Positions 41,373-52,600 are shown, numbered from the stretch's first letter. The stretch: 64,000 nucleotides of DNA from Rhodoferax lithotrophicus (GCF_019973615.1 NZ_AP024238.1:2542001-2606000), one strand, 5' to 3'. Notes: generated by a model from the letters alone, not told the origin. Program-made: numbers and translations.

Positions 41373-41449
41373 TTTTTACCTCTTAATGACTAGGGGATCA
41401 AACGGTCTTATGACCTGCAGTTTGAACCACCCAAAAGAAATTTCCATTC

Positions 41450-41498
41450 AAAAAAACCCACCAGGGCAGACACACAGGTGGTCTGCCTCGGGTGGGTG
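41450..41498 (-). terminator. Strong intrinsic terminator between odhB and lpdA
   Basis: On the minus strand, ACCCACC...GGTGGGT forms an outer stem and GGCAGAC/GTCTGCC an inner 7-base stem (41465-41471 and 41481-41487), followed directly by a run of six or seven T. It begins about 14 bases after the odhB stop. Confidence 0.88.
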
Positions 41499-41510
41499 CA
41501 ATCAGCCAAC

Positions 41511-42776
41511 TTAGATGTCAAACAACAAACGAGCCGGATCTTCCAAAGCCTCTTTCATGGCTACCACGCCCAACACGGCTTCACGCCCGTCAATAATGCG
41601 GTGGTCATAGCTCAGAGCAAAATAGTTCATGGGACGCACCACTACCTGACCGTTTTCCACCATCGCACGGTCTTTGGTCGCATGTACGCCCAAAATCGCA
41701 CTTTGTGGCGGGTTAATGATGGGGGTGGACATCATCGAACCGAAAGTACCACCATTGCTGATGGAGAACGTACCACCGGTCATTTCTTCCATACCCAGCT
41801 TGCCGTCACGTGCCTTGGCACCAAACTCAGCGATCTTCTTCTCGATGTCAGCAAAACTCATCTGATCTGCATTGCGCAAAATCGGTACCACCAGACCACG
41901 CGGAGAACCCACGGCGATACCAATGTCAAAATAACCGTGATAGACGATGTCGTTACCATCCACTGACGCATTAAGAACCGGGAATTTCTTCAAGGCATGC
42001 ACGGCAGCCTTGACAAAGAAACTCATGAAGCCAAGCTTGACACCGTGCTCCTTTTCAAAACGATCTTGCATCCGCTTGCGCATGTCCATCACAGGGGCCA
42101 TGTTGATCTCGTTGAACGTGGTCAATATGGCGTTGGTAGACTGCGATTGCAACAGACGCTCGGCCACACGAGCACGTAAACGTGTCATAGGTACACGTTG
42201 TTCTGGGCGTCCCGCCAATTGCTCAGCCAAGCGCCCCACAGGCGCTGCTACTTGAGGCAACAATGGGGCTGCAGCCCTTGCCGGAACTGCAGGAGCAGCT
42301 ACAACTTTAGGTGCAACCACAGCAGCCAGGACATCACCCTTGGTCACGCGACCATCTTTACCAGAACCTGGCACAGATCCAGCTGCCAGGTTGTTATCGG
42401 CCATCAATTTGGCCGCAGCAGGCATGGCAACACCAGCCATGCTGTTTCCAGCAGCAGCTGCAACAGACGCAGCCACAACGGGTGCGGCAGCGACTGACGC
42501 AGGAGCAGGGGCCGATGCAGCAGCACCAGCGACGGCTTCGGTGTCTATACGAGCAATCAGTTGGTCCGCTGCAACAGTACTGCCATCTGGCTGCACAATT
42601 TCAACGATCACACCGGCCGAGGGTGCTGGCACTTCCAGTACCACCTTGTCAGTTTCCACATCAATCAGGATTTCATCCACAGCGACAGCGTCGCCAACCT
42701 TTTTCTTCCACTGCAACAAAGTGGCTTCTGCCACAGATTCCGACAGTTGCGGGACTTTGACTTCTACGATTGCCAT
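41511..42776 (-). CDS. sucB: 2-oxoglutarate dehydrogenase E2, dihydrolipoyl succinyltransferase
   Basis: A 421-residue core subunit that passes succinyl groups from the lipoyl arm to CoA. The lipoyl domain (residues 2-76) has the lipoylated lysine in [14 protein letters not shown]. An Ala/Pro-rich linker, an E3-binding domain at about 125-160 ([30 protein letters not shown]) and the catalytic domain follow, with [13 protein letters not shown] holding the active His and Asp. The ATG at 42776 was chosen because it begins the lipoyl domain; 18 upstream residues are unsupported. odhA lies 81 bases upstream. Confidence 0.97.
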   Translation of the reverse strand: MAIVEVKVPQLSESVAEATLLQWKKKVGDAVAVDEILIDVETDKVVLEVPAPSAGVIVEIVQPDGSTVAADQLIARIDTEAVAGAAASAPAPASVAAAPVVAASVAAAAGNSMAGVAMPAAAKLMADNNLAAGSVPGSGKDGRVTKGDVLAAVVAPKVVAAPAVPARAAAPLLPQVAAPVGRLAEQLAGRPEQRVPMTRLRARVAERLLQSQSTNAILTTFNEINMAPVMDMRKRMQDRFEKEHGVKLGFMSFFVKAAVHALKKFPVLNASVDGNDIVYHGYFDIGIAVGSPRGLVVPILRNADQMSFADIEKKIAEFGAKARDGKLGMEEMTGGTFSISNGGTFGSMMSTPIINPPQSAILGVHATKDRAMVENGQVVVRPMNYFALSYDHRIIDGREAVLGVVAMKEALEDPARLLFDI

Positions 42777-42857
42777 AAAAATTCTTTCAAAAATAATCTT
42801 GAGGGGGTTTGCGGTAGGTAAACCAACCACCGCAAAAGATGCATTCAGTGGGTAGTT

Positions 42858-45725
42858 TTATTTCGTGAGAACAAAACCCTTGAGCTTGCCAAAAGCACCA
42901 TCAACCAATGCCTTTTGCTGCTCCTGGTGCAGGTGTGAATAACCCACCGCCGGTGAAGCTGAAGCTGCCCGACCGGAATAACCCAGCTTTTGCCCTTCAA
43001 GCATGTTCTCGTGAATGTAGTGTTGCACAAAGAACCAGGCACCCTGGTTTTGTGGCTCGTCTTGTGTCCAAACCACTTCGGTGGCATTGGGGTATTTTTT
43101 GAGCTCAGCTGCAAAGGCTTTGTGCGGGAATGGATAGAGCTGCTCCACTCGCAAAATCGCTACATCGTCCAAGCCTTTTTCTTCACGCTTCTTGGACAGG
43201 TCATAGAACACCTTGCCAGAACACACAACCACCCGCTTAACCTTCTCAGCCTTGAGTGCCTTGTTATCAGGAATGATCGTCTGGAAGCTGCCTTTAGTGA
43301 ACTCAGACAAAGGCGATGCGGCATCCTTGTGGCGAAGCAAAGACTTGGGTGTGAAAATTACCAACGGTTTGCGCAGGTTACGCACCATTTGACGACGCAA
43401 CACGTGGAAGATCTGGCTGGCTGTGGTGGGCTGTACCAATTGCATGTTGGTGTCGGCTGCCAATTGCATAAAGCGCTCCACGCGGGCAGAAGAGTGCTCT
43501 GGGCCTTGGCCTTCATAGCCATGCGGAAGCATCATGGTCAAGCCGTTGACACGGCCCCACTTCACTTCACCTGAAGCAATAAACTGGTCAATCACCACTT
43601 GGGCACCATTGGCGAAATCGCCAAACTGTGCTTCCCAAATCACCAGGGTGTTGGGATCATTGGAGGCATAACCGTATTCAAAACCAAGCACAGCTTCTTC
43701 GGACAAGATGGAGTCAATCACCACAAAGGGTGCCTGATTCTCTGCAACGTTTTGCAACGCTACATAGGTGCCCACATCCCATTTTTCACGGCTTTGATCA
43801 TGAATGACTGCGTGACGATGGGTAAACGTACCACGACCACAGTCCTCACCAGACAGACGCACGGGGTAACCACTGGCCACCAACGAGGCAAAAGCCATGT
43901 GCTCACCCATACCCCAATCCACCGGGATATCGCCGCGGCCCATAGCAGCACGGTCGTCATAGACCTTTTTCACCAGTGGATGTGGATTGACACTGGCCGG
44001 AATCGTCGTGATCTTGTCAGCCAAGCGCTTCCACTCAGCCATTGGAATGGAGGTATCTCCCGCATCGGTCCATTTTTTCCCAAGGAAAGGCGTCCAATCC
44101 ACCGCATATTTGCTCTTGAAATTGGTCAGGACAGGGTCCACCGTATGGCGGCCCGCATCCATGGCGGCACGGTAAGCTTTCACCATGTCATCACCCAAAG
44201 TCGCACCCAGACCCTGGGCGGCCAGTTTGTCGGCATACAGTCGGCGGGTACCGGGATGCTGGGCAATCTTTTTGTACATCAGCGGCTGAGTCAGCGCTGG
44301 GGTATCTTGTTCGTTATGACCCAGTTTGCGGAAGCAAATAATGTCCAACACCACGTCCTTGCGGAACTCCATGCGGTATTCCAGCGCCCACTGCATGGCC
44401 ATAACGACGGCCTCGGGATCATCACCATTCACGTGCATCACCGGAGCCTCTACACCCTTGACGATGTCGGTGCAATACAGCGTGGAACGGTAGTCACGTG
44501 GGTCAGATGTGGTGAAACCAATCTGGTTGTTAATGATGATGTGTACCGTACCAGCCGTGGTGTAACCACGGGTTTGTGCCAATGCCAAGGTCTCCTGATT
44601 AACCCCTTGCCCAGCAAAAGCTGCATCACCATGCACCAGCACGGGCAAGACCTGACGACCCGTTGGATCAGCGCGACGGTCCATACGGGCGCGCACCGAG
44701 CCCTCAACGACCGGGTTCACAATTTCAAGATGTGAAGGATTAAACGCCAAACTCAAGTGCACCGGGCCACCAGGGGAGGTTACATCCGAGCTGAAACCCT
44801 GATGGTATTTCACATCACCTGCGGGCAAATCTTCCGGAGCTGTATGGTCAAACTCGGCAAACAAATCTGCTGGCATCTTGCCCAATGTGTTCACCAGCAC
44901 GTTCAGTCGACCACGGTGAGCCATACCGATCACAATTTCTTGCACACCCAAACCACCAGCTTGCTGAATCAATTGATCCATGGCGGCAATAAAACTTTCG
45001 CCACCTTCCAATGAAAAACGCTTCTGACCCACATATTTTGTGTGCAAGAAGCGCTCAAGCCCCTCAGAGGCGGTCAGGCGGTCAAGAATGTGTTTTTTCT
45101 GATCAGCATTGAAATTCGGCTTGCTGCGCACACTTTCAAGTTTTTGTTGCCACCAGCGTTTTTGCGTCTGATCCGTCAGGTACATGTATTCAGCACCAAT
45201 GGTGCTGCAATAAGTTTCACGCAAGGCGTTCAACAACTCACGCAAAGGCATCTTGTCTTTGCCAAAGAACGTATTGCTGGTGTCGAACACGATTTCCTGG
45301 TCAGCGTCTTTGAACCCATAGAACGAGGGATCGAGCTCAGGAATGTTAGGACGCTCAGTGCGCTTTAATGGATCCAGATCAGCCCAGCTGGCACCAACAT
45401 TGCGGTAAGCAGCTATGAGCTGCTGTACAGAGGTACGCTTGCGACCCATCTCTGCATCCACACTGGCCACCACAACTTTGGTACCACCCGCCTTGGCACG
45501 TTGTGCAAAAGCATCGATGACGGGTTGGTGGGGAACGTCTTTGGCATTGCTGCCGTCCACGGCGGGCACGTGCTGCAAGGCATCAAAGTAATCGCGCCAA
45601 GTGTCTGGCACGCTGCCCGGATTGGCTAGGTAGTTTTCGTACATCTCTTCGACGTACGGGGCGTTCCCACCAAAAAGGTAGGTATTCGCCTGGTAGGCTT
45701 GATAAACCGTGTTTGTCTCACTCAT
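42858..45725 (-). CDS. sucA: 2-oxoglutarate dehydrogenase E1 component
   Basis: A 955-residue thiamine-diphosphate enzyme of the TCA cycle that decarboxylates 2-oxoglutarate and succinylates the E2 lipoyl group. The N-terminus (YLFGGNAPYVEEMYENYLANP) is the E2-docking segment. EIVIGMAHRGRLNVL and the ThDP motif VHGDAAFAGQGVNQETLAL through IINNQIGFTT lie in the middle; the C-terminal transketolase half has GSGEDCGRGTFTHRHAV-like sequence and MLPHGYEGQGPEHSSARVERF. Full length for the family. It heads the odhA-odhB-lpdA set. Confidence 0.98.
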   Translation of the reverse strand: MSETNTVYQAYQANTYLFGGNAPYVEEMYENYLANPGSVPDTWRDYFDALQHVPAVDGSNAKDVPHQPVIDAFAQRAKAGGTKVVVASVDAEMGRKRTSVQQLIAAYRNVGASWADLDPLKRTERPNIPELDPSFYGFKDADQEIVFDTSNTFFGKDKMPLRELLNALRETYCSTIGAEYMYLTDQTQKRWWQQKLESVRSKPNFNADQKKHILDRLTASEGLERFLHTKYVGQKRFSLEGGESFIAAMDQLIQQAGGLGVQEIVIGMAHRGRLNVLVNTLGKMPADLFAEFDHTAPEDLPAGDVKYHQGFSSDVTSPGGPVHLSLAFNPSHLEIVNPVVEGSVRARMDRRADPTGRQVLPVLVHGDAAFAGQGVNQETLALAQTRGYTTAGTVHIIINNQIGFTTSDPRDYRSTLYCTDIVKGVEAPVMHVNGDDPEAVVMAMQWALEYRMEFRKDVVLDIICFRKLGHNEQDTPALTQPLMYKKIAQHPGTRRLYADKLAAQGLGATLGDDMVKAYRAAMDAGRHTVDPVLTNFKSKYAVDWTPFLGKKWTDAGDTSIPMAEWKRLADKITTIPASVNPHPLVKKVYDDRAAMGRGDIPVDWGMGEHMAFASLVASGYPVRLSGEDCGRGTFTHRHAVIHDQSREKWDVGTYVALQNVAENQAPFVVIDSILSEEAVLGFEYGYASNDPNTLVIWEAQFGDFANGAQVVIDQFIASGEVKWGRVNGLTMMLPHGYEGQGPEHSSARVERFMQLAADTNMQLVQPTTASQIFHVLRRQMVRNLRKPLVIFTPKSLLRHKDAASPLSEFTKGSFQTIIPDNKALKAEKVKRVVVCSGKVFYDLSKKREEKGLDDVAILRVEQLYPFPHKAFAAELKKYPNATEVVWTQDEPQNQGAWFFVQHYIHENMLEGQKLGYSGRAASASPAVGYSHLHQEQQKALVDGAFGKLKGFVLTK

Positions 45726-45849
45726 GTTTCGCTGACTTTCATTTCCCTTGGGGAAACTTTAGCTGGTTAAAGCTGATGGTTGATTAACCTCCCGCGTCAC
45801 GGCTTGACCGTTTGGCGGATGCGACAGTGGCGTTGGAAGGGCCGATTGC

Positions 45850-45887
45850 AAAAAGAATTGTGCCATCAGAAAGCAGCACAATTCTTA
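45850..45887 (-). terminator. Intrinsic terminator after prpE
   Basis: A perfect 11-base stem, AAGAATTGTGC and GCACAATTCTT (45853-45863 and 45876-45886), with a 12-base loop. On the minus strand it is followed by a T run and comes 24 bases after the prpE stop, so it should insulate odhA from prpE transcription. No clear odhA promoter could be picked in the rest of the gap. Confidence 0.85.
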
Positions 45888-45909
45888 CAAGAAAAATTTA
45901 ACCTCAAAA

Positions 45910-47808
45910 TTATCTGGCGCTTACCAAATCCTTGATTTGTTGCAAAGCTGCCGGATCATCCATCGTAGTCAAGTCGCCAGGGTCACGACCTTCGCACACG
46001 GCAGTGATGGCACGCCGTAAACATTTGCCACTGCGTGTTTTCGGCAACACGGTGACAAAACGCACGCGTGCCGGACGCGCCACAGCACCCAGGTCACGGT
46101 CAACCAGTTTGAATATTTCCGCTTCCAGTTTAAGTGCACTGGTTTCGTCTGCCACAAGACTGGCATCCTTAACCACGGCAAACGCCATCGCCACCTGACC
46201 TTTCAGCTGATCGGCTACCCCAACCACAGCCACCTCCGCAATGTTCGGATGTGCAGCAATACTCTCTTCAATTTCACGGGTGCCCAAGCGATGCCCCGCC
46301 ACATTGATCACGTCATCGGTACGTCCGAGAATGAAATAATAGCCATCGGCATCACGTACACCCCAATCAAAAGTGCTGTACACCAGCTTGCCAGGAACAC
46401 TCTTCCAGTAGGTGTTCACAAAGCGCTCATCATCACGCCACACTGTTTGCATACAACCTGGCGGCAGTGGGCCTTCCACAGCCACCACACCCTTTTGATT
46501 CGGACCAGTAAGCTCCTCACCTGTTTGATCGTCCAGCAACTTCACGTCATACCCATAGACCGCTTTGCCGGGCGAGCCAAACTTGCTGACCACTTTTTCC
46601 ACGCCGTTGCACAGCGCCAAAATGGGCCAGCCAGTTTCCGTTTGCCAGTAGTTGTCAATGATGGGCTTACCCAGGCCATCACTGATCCACTGTGCAGTGG
46701 GCTCATCCAATGGTTCGCCCGCCAAGAACAGTGCACGCAGGCTGGACAGATCATATTTGGAGAGCAAGGTCGGATCTTGCTTTTTCAGCACCCGGATGGC
46801 AGTGGGTGCACTGAACATCACGGTGACCTTGTATTTTTCGACCAGGCTCCACCAAATTCCGCCATCGGGACGAATTGGCAACCCCTCATACATGATGGTG
46901 GCCATCCCTGCAATTAACGGACCATAAATGATGTAACTGTGTCCTACGACCCAGCCAATGTCGCTTGTGGAAAAGTAAGTTTCACCAGCATTACCCGCGT
47001 AGATATGTTTCATGCTGGCAGCAAGTGCTACACAATAACCACCAGTGTCCCGTTGTACGCCCTTGGGCTTGCCGGTCGTACCACTGGTATAGAGCGTGTA
47101 ACTGGGATGGGTGGAGTCCACCCATTCGCATTCGACCACGGTATTGAGATTCTTGTCCCGCAACGGTGCCCACAGTTTGTCACGCCCATCCACCAAGGCC
47201 ATGGGAACCAGACCACGATCCACCAGCAGCACGGATTCTGGTTTGTATTTGGACAGGTTGATGGCCTCGTCCAACAGAGGTTTGTAGGCCACCGCCTTGC
47301 CACCGCGCGAACCTGCATCTGCACTAATGATGACCTTGGGCTCGGCATCTTCAATGCGCGAAGCCAGAGAACCCGAGGCAAAACCGCCAAACACCACCGA
47401 ATGAATGGCACCGATACGGGTGCAAGCCAGCATGGCAAAGGCAGCCTCGGCAATCATTGGCATGTAAATTAATACGCGATCACCTTTTTGCACCCCCAAC
47501 TCTTTCAGAACTGCAGCCATACGCTGGACTTCAGCATGCAAGTCACGGTAGGAATACACCTTTTCCTGATTGGTCTCAGTGGACACAAAAATCAATGCAG
47601 CCTGATCAGCACGATCTTTCAGGTGACGATCCACAGCGTTGTGGCACAGATTGGTGATACCACCGACAAACCATTTTGCAAAAGGTGGATTGCTGTAATC
47701 ACATACTTGCTGAGGTTGAACTTTCCAATCCACCAATTGGGCTTGCTCACCCCAAAAACCGTCACGGTCAGTGAGAGAACGTTGATGAAATGCGGCATAC
47801 GTGGTCAT
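45910..47808 (-). CDS. prpE: Propionate-CoA ligase PrpE
   Basis: A 632-residue acyl-CoA synthetase that activates propionate (and less well acetate) for the methylcitrate cycle. P-loop YTSGTTGKPKGVQRDTGG, A5 YWQTETGWPIL, A8 LGRTDDVINVAGHRLGTREIEE and the catalytic, acetylatable lysine in LPKTRSGKCLRRAI. The PrpE branch rather than AcsA is indicated by ISADAGSRGGKAVAYKPLLDEAI and the 632-residue length. No other methylcitrate genes are nearby, so it works away from a prp operon. Confidence 0.93.
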   Translation of the reverse strand: MTTYAAFHQRSLTDRDGFWGEQAQLVDWKVQPQQVCDYSNPPFAKWFVGGITNLCHNAVDRHLKDRADQAALIFVSTETNQEKVYSYRDLHAEVQRMAAVLKELGVQKGDRVLIYMPMIAEAAFAMLACTRIGAIHSVVFGGFASGSLASRIEDAEPKVIISADAGSRGGKAVAYKPLLDEAINLSKYKPESVLLVDRGLVPMALVDGRDKLWAPLRDKNLNTVVECEWVDSTHPSYTLYTSGTTGKPKGVQRDTGGYCVALAASMKHIYAGNAGETYFSTSDIGWVVGHSYIIYGPLIAGMATIMYEGLPIRPDGGIWWSLVEKYKVTVMFSAPTAIRVLKKQDPTLLSKYDLSSLRALFLAGEPLDEPTAQWISDGLGKPIIDNYWQTETGWPILALCNGVEKVVSKFGSPGKAVYGYDVKLLDDQTGEELTGPNQKGVVAVEGPLPPGCMQTVWRDDERFVNTYWKSVPGKLVYSTFDWGVRDADGYYFILGRTDDVINVAGHRLGTREIEESIAAHPNIAEVAVVGVADQLKGQVAMAFAVVKDASLVADETSALKLEAEIFKLVDRDLGAVARPARVRFVTVLPKTRSGKCLRRAITAVCEGRDPGDLTTMDDPAALQQIKDLVSAR

Positions 47809-47840
47809 AGGCGGTCTCCAATGTTTATAGATAAACTGAA

Positions 47841-47854
47841 TTCATAATTATGAA
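47841..47854. promoter_or_regulatory. Palindrome upstream of prpE
   Basis: TTCATAATTATGAA is a perfect 14-base palindrome 33 bases upstream of the prpE start codon, inside an AT-rich stretch that would hold the promoter. It is a candidate operator; the regulator is unknown. Confidence 0.4.
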
Positions 47855-47956
47855 CGTTGAACTTGCAATACCCTGACTCGGAAAAAATGTCTTCTTCAAA
47901 AGAATTCATCCAGAGACATTGGCCAGGGCAATTTTTCACTTAAACCAGTTGAAATA

Positions 47957-48000
47957 AAATTTTGATAGCAGTCTGCGCTTATCAGACAAGGGCTACATAG
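47957..48000 (+). repeat. Palindromic interspersed repeat, copy after the isochorismatase-like gene
   Basis: TTTTGATAGCAGTCTGCGCTT followed by ATCAGACAAGGGCTACATAG. It keeps the GATAGC...TGCGCTT...ACAAG.GCTA order of the family with a few changes, and directly abuts the stop codon of the upstream gene. Confidence 0.65.
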
Positions 48001-48603
48001 CTATTTGATCAAACTCTGCACTATTTTGAAATGTGGATGCTCTGCACTGCGCAACCATTCAAAAATTACCATCTCCGTGGTCATCAATTCGGCACCAGCG
48101 CCCGCCAACCGGTCAAATGCGGCATCTCGATTGCGCTCGGTTCGAGAACTGCAGGCATCGGTCACGACCCATACATCAAACTCATCTTCAAGCAAATGCA
48201 ATGCTGTTTGCAACAAACACACATGTGCTTCGCAACCCGCAATCACGATATTGTTGCGCTCGGTGGGCGTATTGGATGGTTTTTGTAAATGCTTAGGCAA
48301 ACTGCGCGCATTGCCCACAGGGGCTTTCAGGGGGGGCCGCAACCACTCTCCCAAACCTTCTTCAACACCACTGAATTGCATCTTGGCTAACGTGCGCTGA
48401 CACAAGGTTCGTAACTCTGGTGGGTTTTCACCCAGTTTGGATGGATTTTGCTCGGTACCCCACACCGGAACCTGTAGTTGTTTGGCTGCTTGTGCCAATA
48501 TGCTCGCATTGGTCAACACCAACTGAGCTTCAAAAATAGCGGGCATCAATCGGGACTGGTAATCAACCAGAACCAATTGGGAAACTTCAACATCAAGCAA
48601 CAT
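48001..48603 (-). CDS. Isochorismatase-family cysteine hydrolase
   Basis: A 200-residue protein of the nicotinamidase/isochorismatase fold. The catalytic triad is readable: Asp in LVLVDYQSRLMPAI, Lys in WGTEQNPSKLGE and Cys in AGCEAHVCLLQTALHLLEDEFDVWVVTDAC. This is the YcaC-like group of small hydrolases with unknown physiological substrate, probably an amide or ureide. A nicotinamidase role is less likely because the metal-binding DxHxxxH motif is not seen. It lies after the HDOD gene with about 115 bases between. Confidence 0.87.
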   Translation of the reverse strand: MLLDVEVSQLVLVDYQSRLMPAIFEAQLVLTNASILAQAAKQLQVPVWGTEQNPSKLGENPPELRTLCQRTLAKMQFSGVEEGLGEWLRPPLKAPVGNARSLPKHLQKPSNTPTERNNIVIAGCEAHVCLLQTALHLLEDEFDVWVVTDACSSRTERNRDAAFDRLAGAGAELMTTEMVIFEWLRSAEHPHFKIVQSLIK

Positions 48604-48718
48604 GACAAGCTTTCGGTAAATGGATCAAATCGGAATAAACCTTAGATTGTCCATCAGGTGAACTGGCATTGGAACAGGCAGAAAATCCACAGACATTGCA
48701 CAACTTGAACGACTCATC

Positions 48719-49588
48719 TCATGCCACCACCACGCTTTCAAACATGGGATAAAGCGTATCCACCCATGTATCAACTTCTGCCTCGCTGATCTGCAAAAAG
48801 GCCAGGCATTCAGACCCATGACGCAGCCACTCGCGCTGATCCTTGACCCCTTCATGGCGCGCCACCAAATGATCCGCAATGGCGGCAATGGCAACCAGTT
48901 GGCGTACGTCCATGGCTACGGCGGCATCATGCAGCACTGAAAAGTCATGGTGCAGTCGCACCGCATGGGCAATGACCTGGGGCAAGCGCCAAGTTCTGGC
49001 CACGATGGCCCCGACCACCGCATGATCCGTTCGGTGCGCAGCATTCTCGGTCTGGATAAAGGTGCGATCCTGGCGTGCCATGGCTTCCACCAGGGTGCCA
49101 CTGTAGCCGCGGATGCCCTGCAGCATCACAGGAATTCCGACATGAAAAAACAAGCCACAGGTCTTGGCCACGTCCACGTCCACGCCATACATTTGCCGGG
49201 CAATGTGTGCCATGGCCATGGAGCGACGTGTGGAAGACTCCCAGAAATGCTCGATCAGCGTGGGGTCGATACGAATGGCGTGACGCAGCAAAAAACCGGT
49301 TAATAAGGATGCGGTCGGCCGCATACCCAGCATTGATACCGCCTGCGCCACTGAACTCACGGGCTCACGCCGGGCATACAACGGGCTGTTGGCGATGCGA
49401 ATCAGTGCCGCCGTCATGGCCACATCGCTGGCCGCAATGGCCGCAATGGCCTGTGGATCAGGGTCAGCCTGATTGAGCTCGGCCTGCAACTGCACCAACA
49501 ATTGCGGGCATGGTGGAATAACAATGTCTTTGACCGGGCCAGCTTCTCTGACGTGATCAAGTTCGCGATTAATGTCCTGGGCATTCAT
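48719..49588 (-). CDS. HDOD-domain signalling protein
   Basis: A 289-residue cytoplasmic protein with one HDOD domain at about 20-220 (IPPCPQLLVQLQAELN, ASDVAMTAALIRIANSPLYARREPVSSVAQAVSMLGMRPTASLLTGF). HDOD proteins resemble HD phosphohydrolases but usually lack catalytic residues and act as scaffolds in chemotaxis, motility or c-di-GMP pathways. The ATG has GGAGAC upstream. It follows the GGDEF/EAL gene by 48 bases, so the two are likely co-transcribed. Confidence 0.88.
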   Translation of the reverse strand: MNAQDINRELDHVREAGPVKDIVIPPCPQLLVQLQAELNQADPDPQAIAAIAASDVAMTAALIRIANSPLYARREPVSSVAQAVSMLGMRPTASLLTGFLLRHAIRIDPTLIEHFWESSTRRSMAMAHIARQMYGVDVDVAKTCGLFFHVGIPVMLQGIRGYSGTLVEAMARQDRTFIQTENAAHRTDHAVVGAIVARTWRLPQVIAHAVRLHHDFSVLHDAAVAMDVRQLVAIAAIADHLVARHEGVKDQREWLRHGSECLAFLQISEAEVDTWVDTLYPMFESVVVA

Positions 49589-49636
49589 GCATGGGTCTCC
49601 TGCCCGTGGATTATTGCTGCAAATATAGCTTCAGCT

Positions 49637-52600
49637 TTACGCTCTGCGCTCGATCAGATGGCGCTGCACACCAGCCCATTGCACCAAGGAGTTTGAATCA
49701 AGTGGTCGAGCAAAGAAATAACCTTGCAACTCTTCACAACCCAGCGCCGTCAGTTGTTGGGCCTGTCCCTGATTTTCAACACCCTCCCCAACCAGACGCA
49801 AACCCAGTTCGTGCCCTAGAGCGATTGTGGCACGCACAATGGCCATATCTGCAGGATCGTCCAGCATATCGCGCACAAATGACTGGTCAATCTTGAGCTT
49901 GTCAATCGGAAAACGTTTCAAATACGCCAGACTGGAATAGCCTGTACCAAAATCGTCAATAGACAGCATCACCCCCAACTCTTTGATGGCTTGCAAAGTG
50001 CCAACCGCCAAGTGCGAGTTGTGCATCAAATGCGACTCCGTGATCTCCAATTCGAGCTGACTTGGTTCACAGCGATATTGCACAATGTAGCTGCGCAGCA
50101 AATCTAGCAAACCCGGATCAGCCAACTGCACAGCCGACAGGTTAATGGCCATGACCCAATGGCCGTACCCGGCATCACGCCAAGCAGACCATTGCGCACA
50201 AGCCTGTTGCAAAACCCAAGTGCCAATGGGTTTGATCAGCCCGGTTTCTTCCGCTACAGGGATAAACCGGGACGGAGGCACCTGACCCAGCTCAGGGTTG
50301 TACCAGCGCAATAACGCTTCCACGCCCACCATCTGGCCAGTTTGTGCATCTATCTTGGGCTGATACAGCAGTGTGAACTCCTGATGCTCCAAGGCCGACT
50401 TGAGATGCTGCTCCAGCATTTGACGTTCATGAACGACTTGATCAATCGAGACATCAAACAAACAAGCTGCATCACGGCCACTCGATTTGGCGTTGTACAT
50501 GGCAGCGTCGGCACGGCGCATCAATTCGTCACGATCCGTACCATCTTGCGGATAGGTGGCGACACCCACACTACATGACACGTTGAGCTCTTGTCCCTCC
50601 ACCAGATGAACCTGTCTGATTAATGGAATGATGCGCTGTTCGGCTTGTTGGTGGGCCTGGGTTACATCTTTGAGTCCACGCAAAATCACCACAAATTCGT
50701 CACCGCCCAAGCGGCTCACCAGGTCTCCGCTACGCACGGCCTGCAACAAGCGTGAAGCCACCGAACGCAACAAGCCATCACCGATGTGATGGCCCAGGGT
50801 GTCATTGATGAGTTTGAACCGATCCAGATCGATAAAAAGTACGGCAATACACTCTCCGGTGCGACGTGCCTGGGCCAAAGCCGCATCCAATGTTTCGATA
50901 CACAAAGAACGGTTGGGCAACTCGGTCAAAACATCATGATGAGCCAAAAATTTAACCCGATCCTCGGCCTTTTTACGGTCAGTGATATCGATACAAATCC
51001 CGATGTAATGCGACACCACCTCCTGCCGGGTGGCATCACGTACCGCTGAAATCATTAGTAACGCAGGATAGGTTTGACCACTTCGCGTGGTCAAACGCAC
51101 CTCTCCCTGCCATTCATTGCGCCGCTCAATGGCTATCGCAATTTCCTGACCAATTTCAAACCCGTTCGCATCTGGGAAACTGGTCAACAGGCTGGAGAGC
51201 TGCTCCCCAAGCACTTCATAAAAATCATAAGAAGTAGCCTTGCAGAAGGCTTGATTCACACTGAGTATTTTTTGCTGGGCATCCATGATGATGATGCCCT
51301 CTGACGAAGCTTCAAACACCTTGGCCCACAACTGCAAGCGCTGCTCCATAAGTTTGAGCACGTTGATGGGCGTGAAGCTGGTCAGTACTGCGTCCACACC
51401 TTGAAACCGAACGCGCCTTGCCGACAACACCGCCCATGACGGTTCAGCTCCACCCAACCAGCGCACCTCGAACTCATCCACCCTGTCATGGTCAGCCAGG
51501 CGCTGGAAAAAACGGGCTCGCACACCGGGTTCCAGACCATATCGCCACGGGTCGGCACTGCGCCCCTCCAGCCATGGTTTGGCGGGTTCATTGGCATGCA
51601 GCACATGGTGATCAGGAATGGAAGTCACCACCATGGCAATAGGCATGGCTTCCACTAACTCAGTTTGCGCCTGGGCCGCACGCGCACTGGCAGCCAACTC
51701 TTGTTGTACCTCCCGATCATGATCCAATTGCGCCAGCATGCCGTTGAATGTGGTGACCAAGTGACCAATCTCATCTTCACTGGCCCAGCGCGCACGTAAT
51801 GCATAGTTACTGCTTTGACGCACTTTCTCGGCCACACTTGCCAATTGTTTGAGTGGACTAGAAATCTGTCGTGCCACGGTGTACACCAGACTCAAAATCC
51901 CCACCAGCAACAACAATGCTGTTCCCAGATGCAACCACATGCGGGCAAACAGCCCATCCACTCGCAGCCTCAACAAGACATCCAACTCACGAGATGTCAA
52001 TTGCCATGTTTTATCCAAAGTCTGCAGACCTTGCTGATGAACGGCATTAAAGTCTTCCAGATTGATGTGGATGGCATCTTTTTGCGCAGCATCCCGCACC
52101 AAACTCAAAATCAACTCAATATGCTTCACCAATTCCTGATTCGCGCCTTCCAGACGTGTTTTCAAGACGGGAGAACCAGCGGTGAATGCCTGCAGGTAAT
52201 CAGAGCTGATACCTTGCAAAATAGCATCGAGTCGACCGGCAAGAATAAGCAGCGTGGATGCTTGCAAACTGGCCGCTGACGGTGTGCGACTGGCCTGACT
52301 CATAGCCACTGCAGCCTCGTTCATCACCTCAAGCAACTCGGGGAATCGCAACACCACCAAAGACATGCTGTAGTAGCTATCCAGATCAGGATCCAGAATC
52401 AGGTTGGACTGATTACCTACTGTCGTCAGCAAGGTACGCGCCTGGCTGATCAATTCCTTGCGCCCAGACTCTTCGGAGCTGTTAGGCGACACATAAACTT
52501 GCCATGCGCTCGCTACCGACTGGGATATTTCGGTCGTTTTAAGGGTCGCATCGCTGAGCACTCTCTGGGCATCAAACTTATTAAACCGCTCCAAGGTTTG

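Noticed and set aside
43599..44735. Long plus-strand open frame of 378 codons opposite sucA
   Set aside because: It lies wholly inside a clear 2-oxoglutarate dehydrogenase gene, has no ribosome site, and its translation shows no recognisable domain; it reflects codon bias of the real gene.
48625..48717. 30-codon frame starting two bases after the HDOD stop
   Set aside because: Spacing would suit a coupled gene, but the peptide has no recognisable pattern and no ribosome site of its own beyond the HDOD end.
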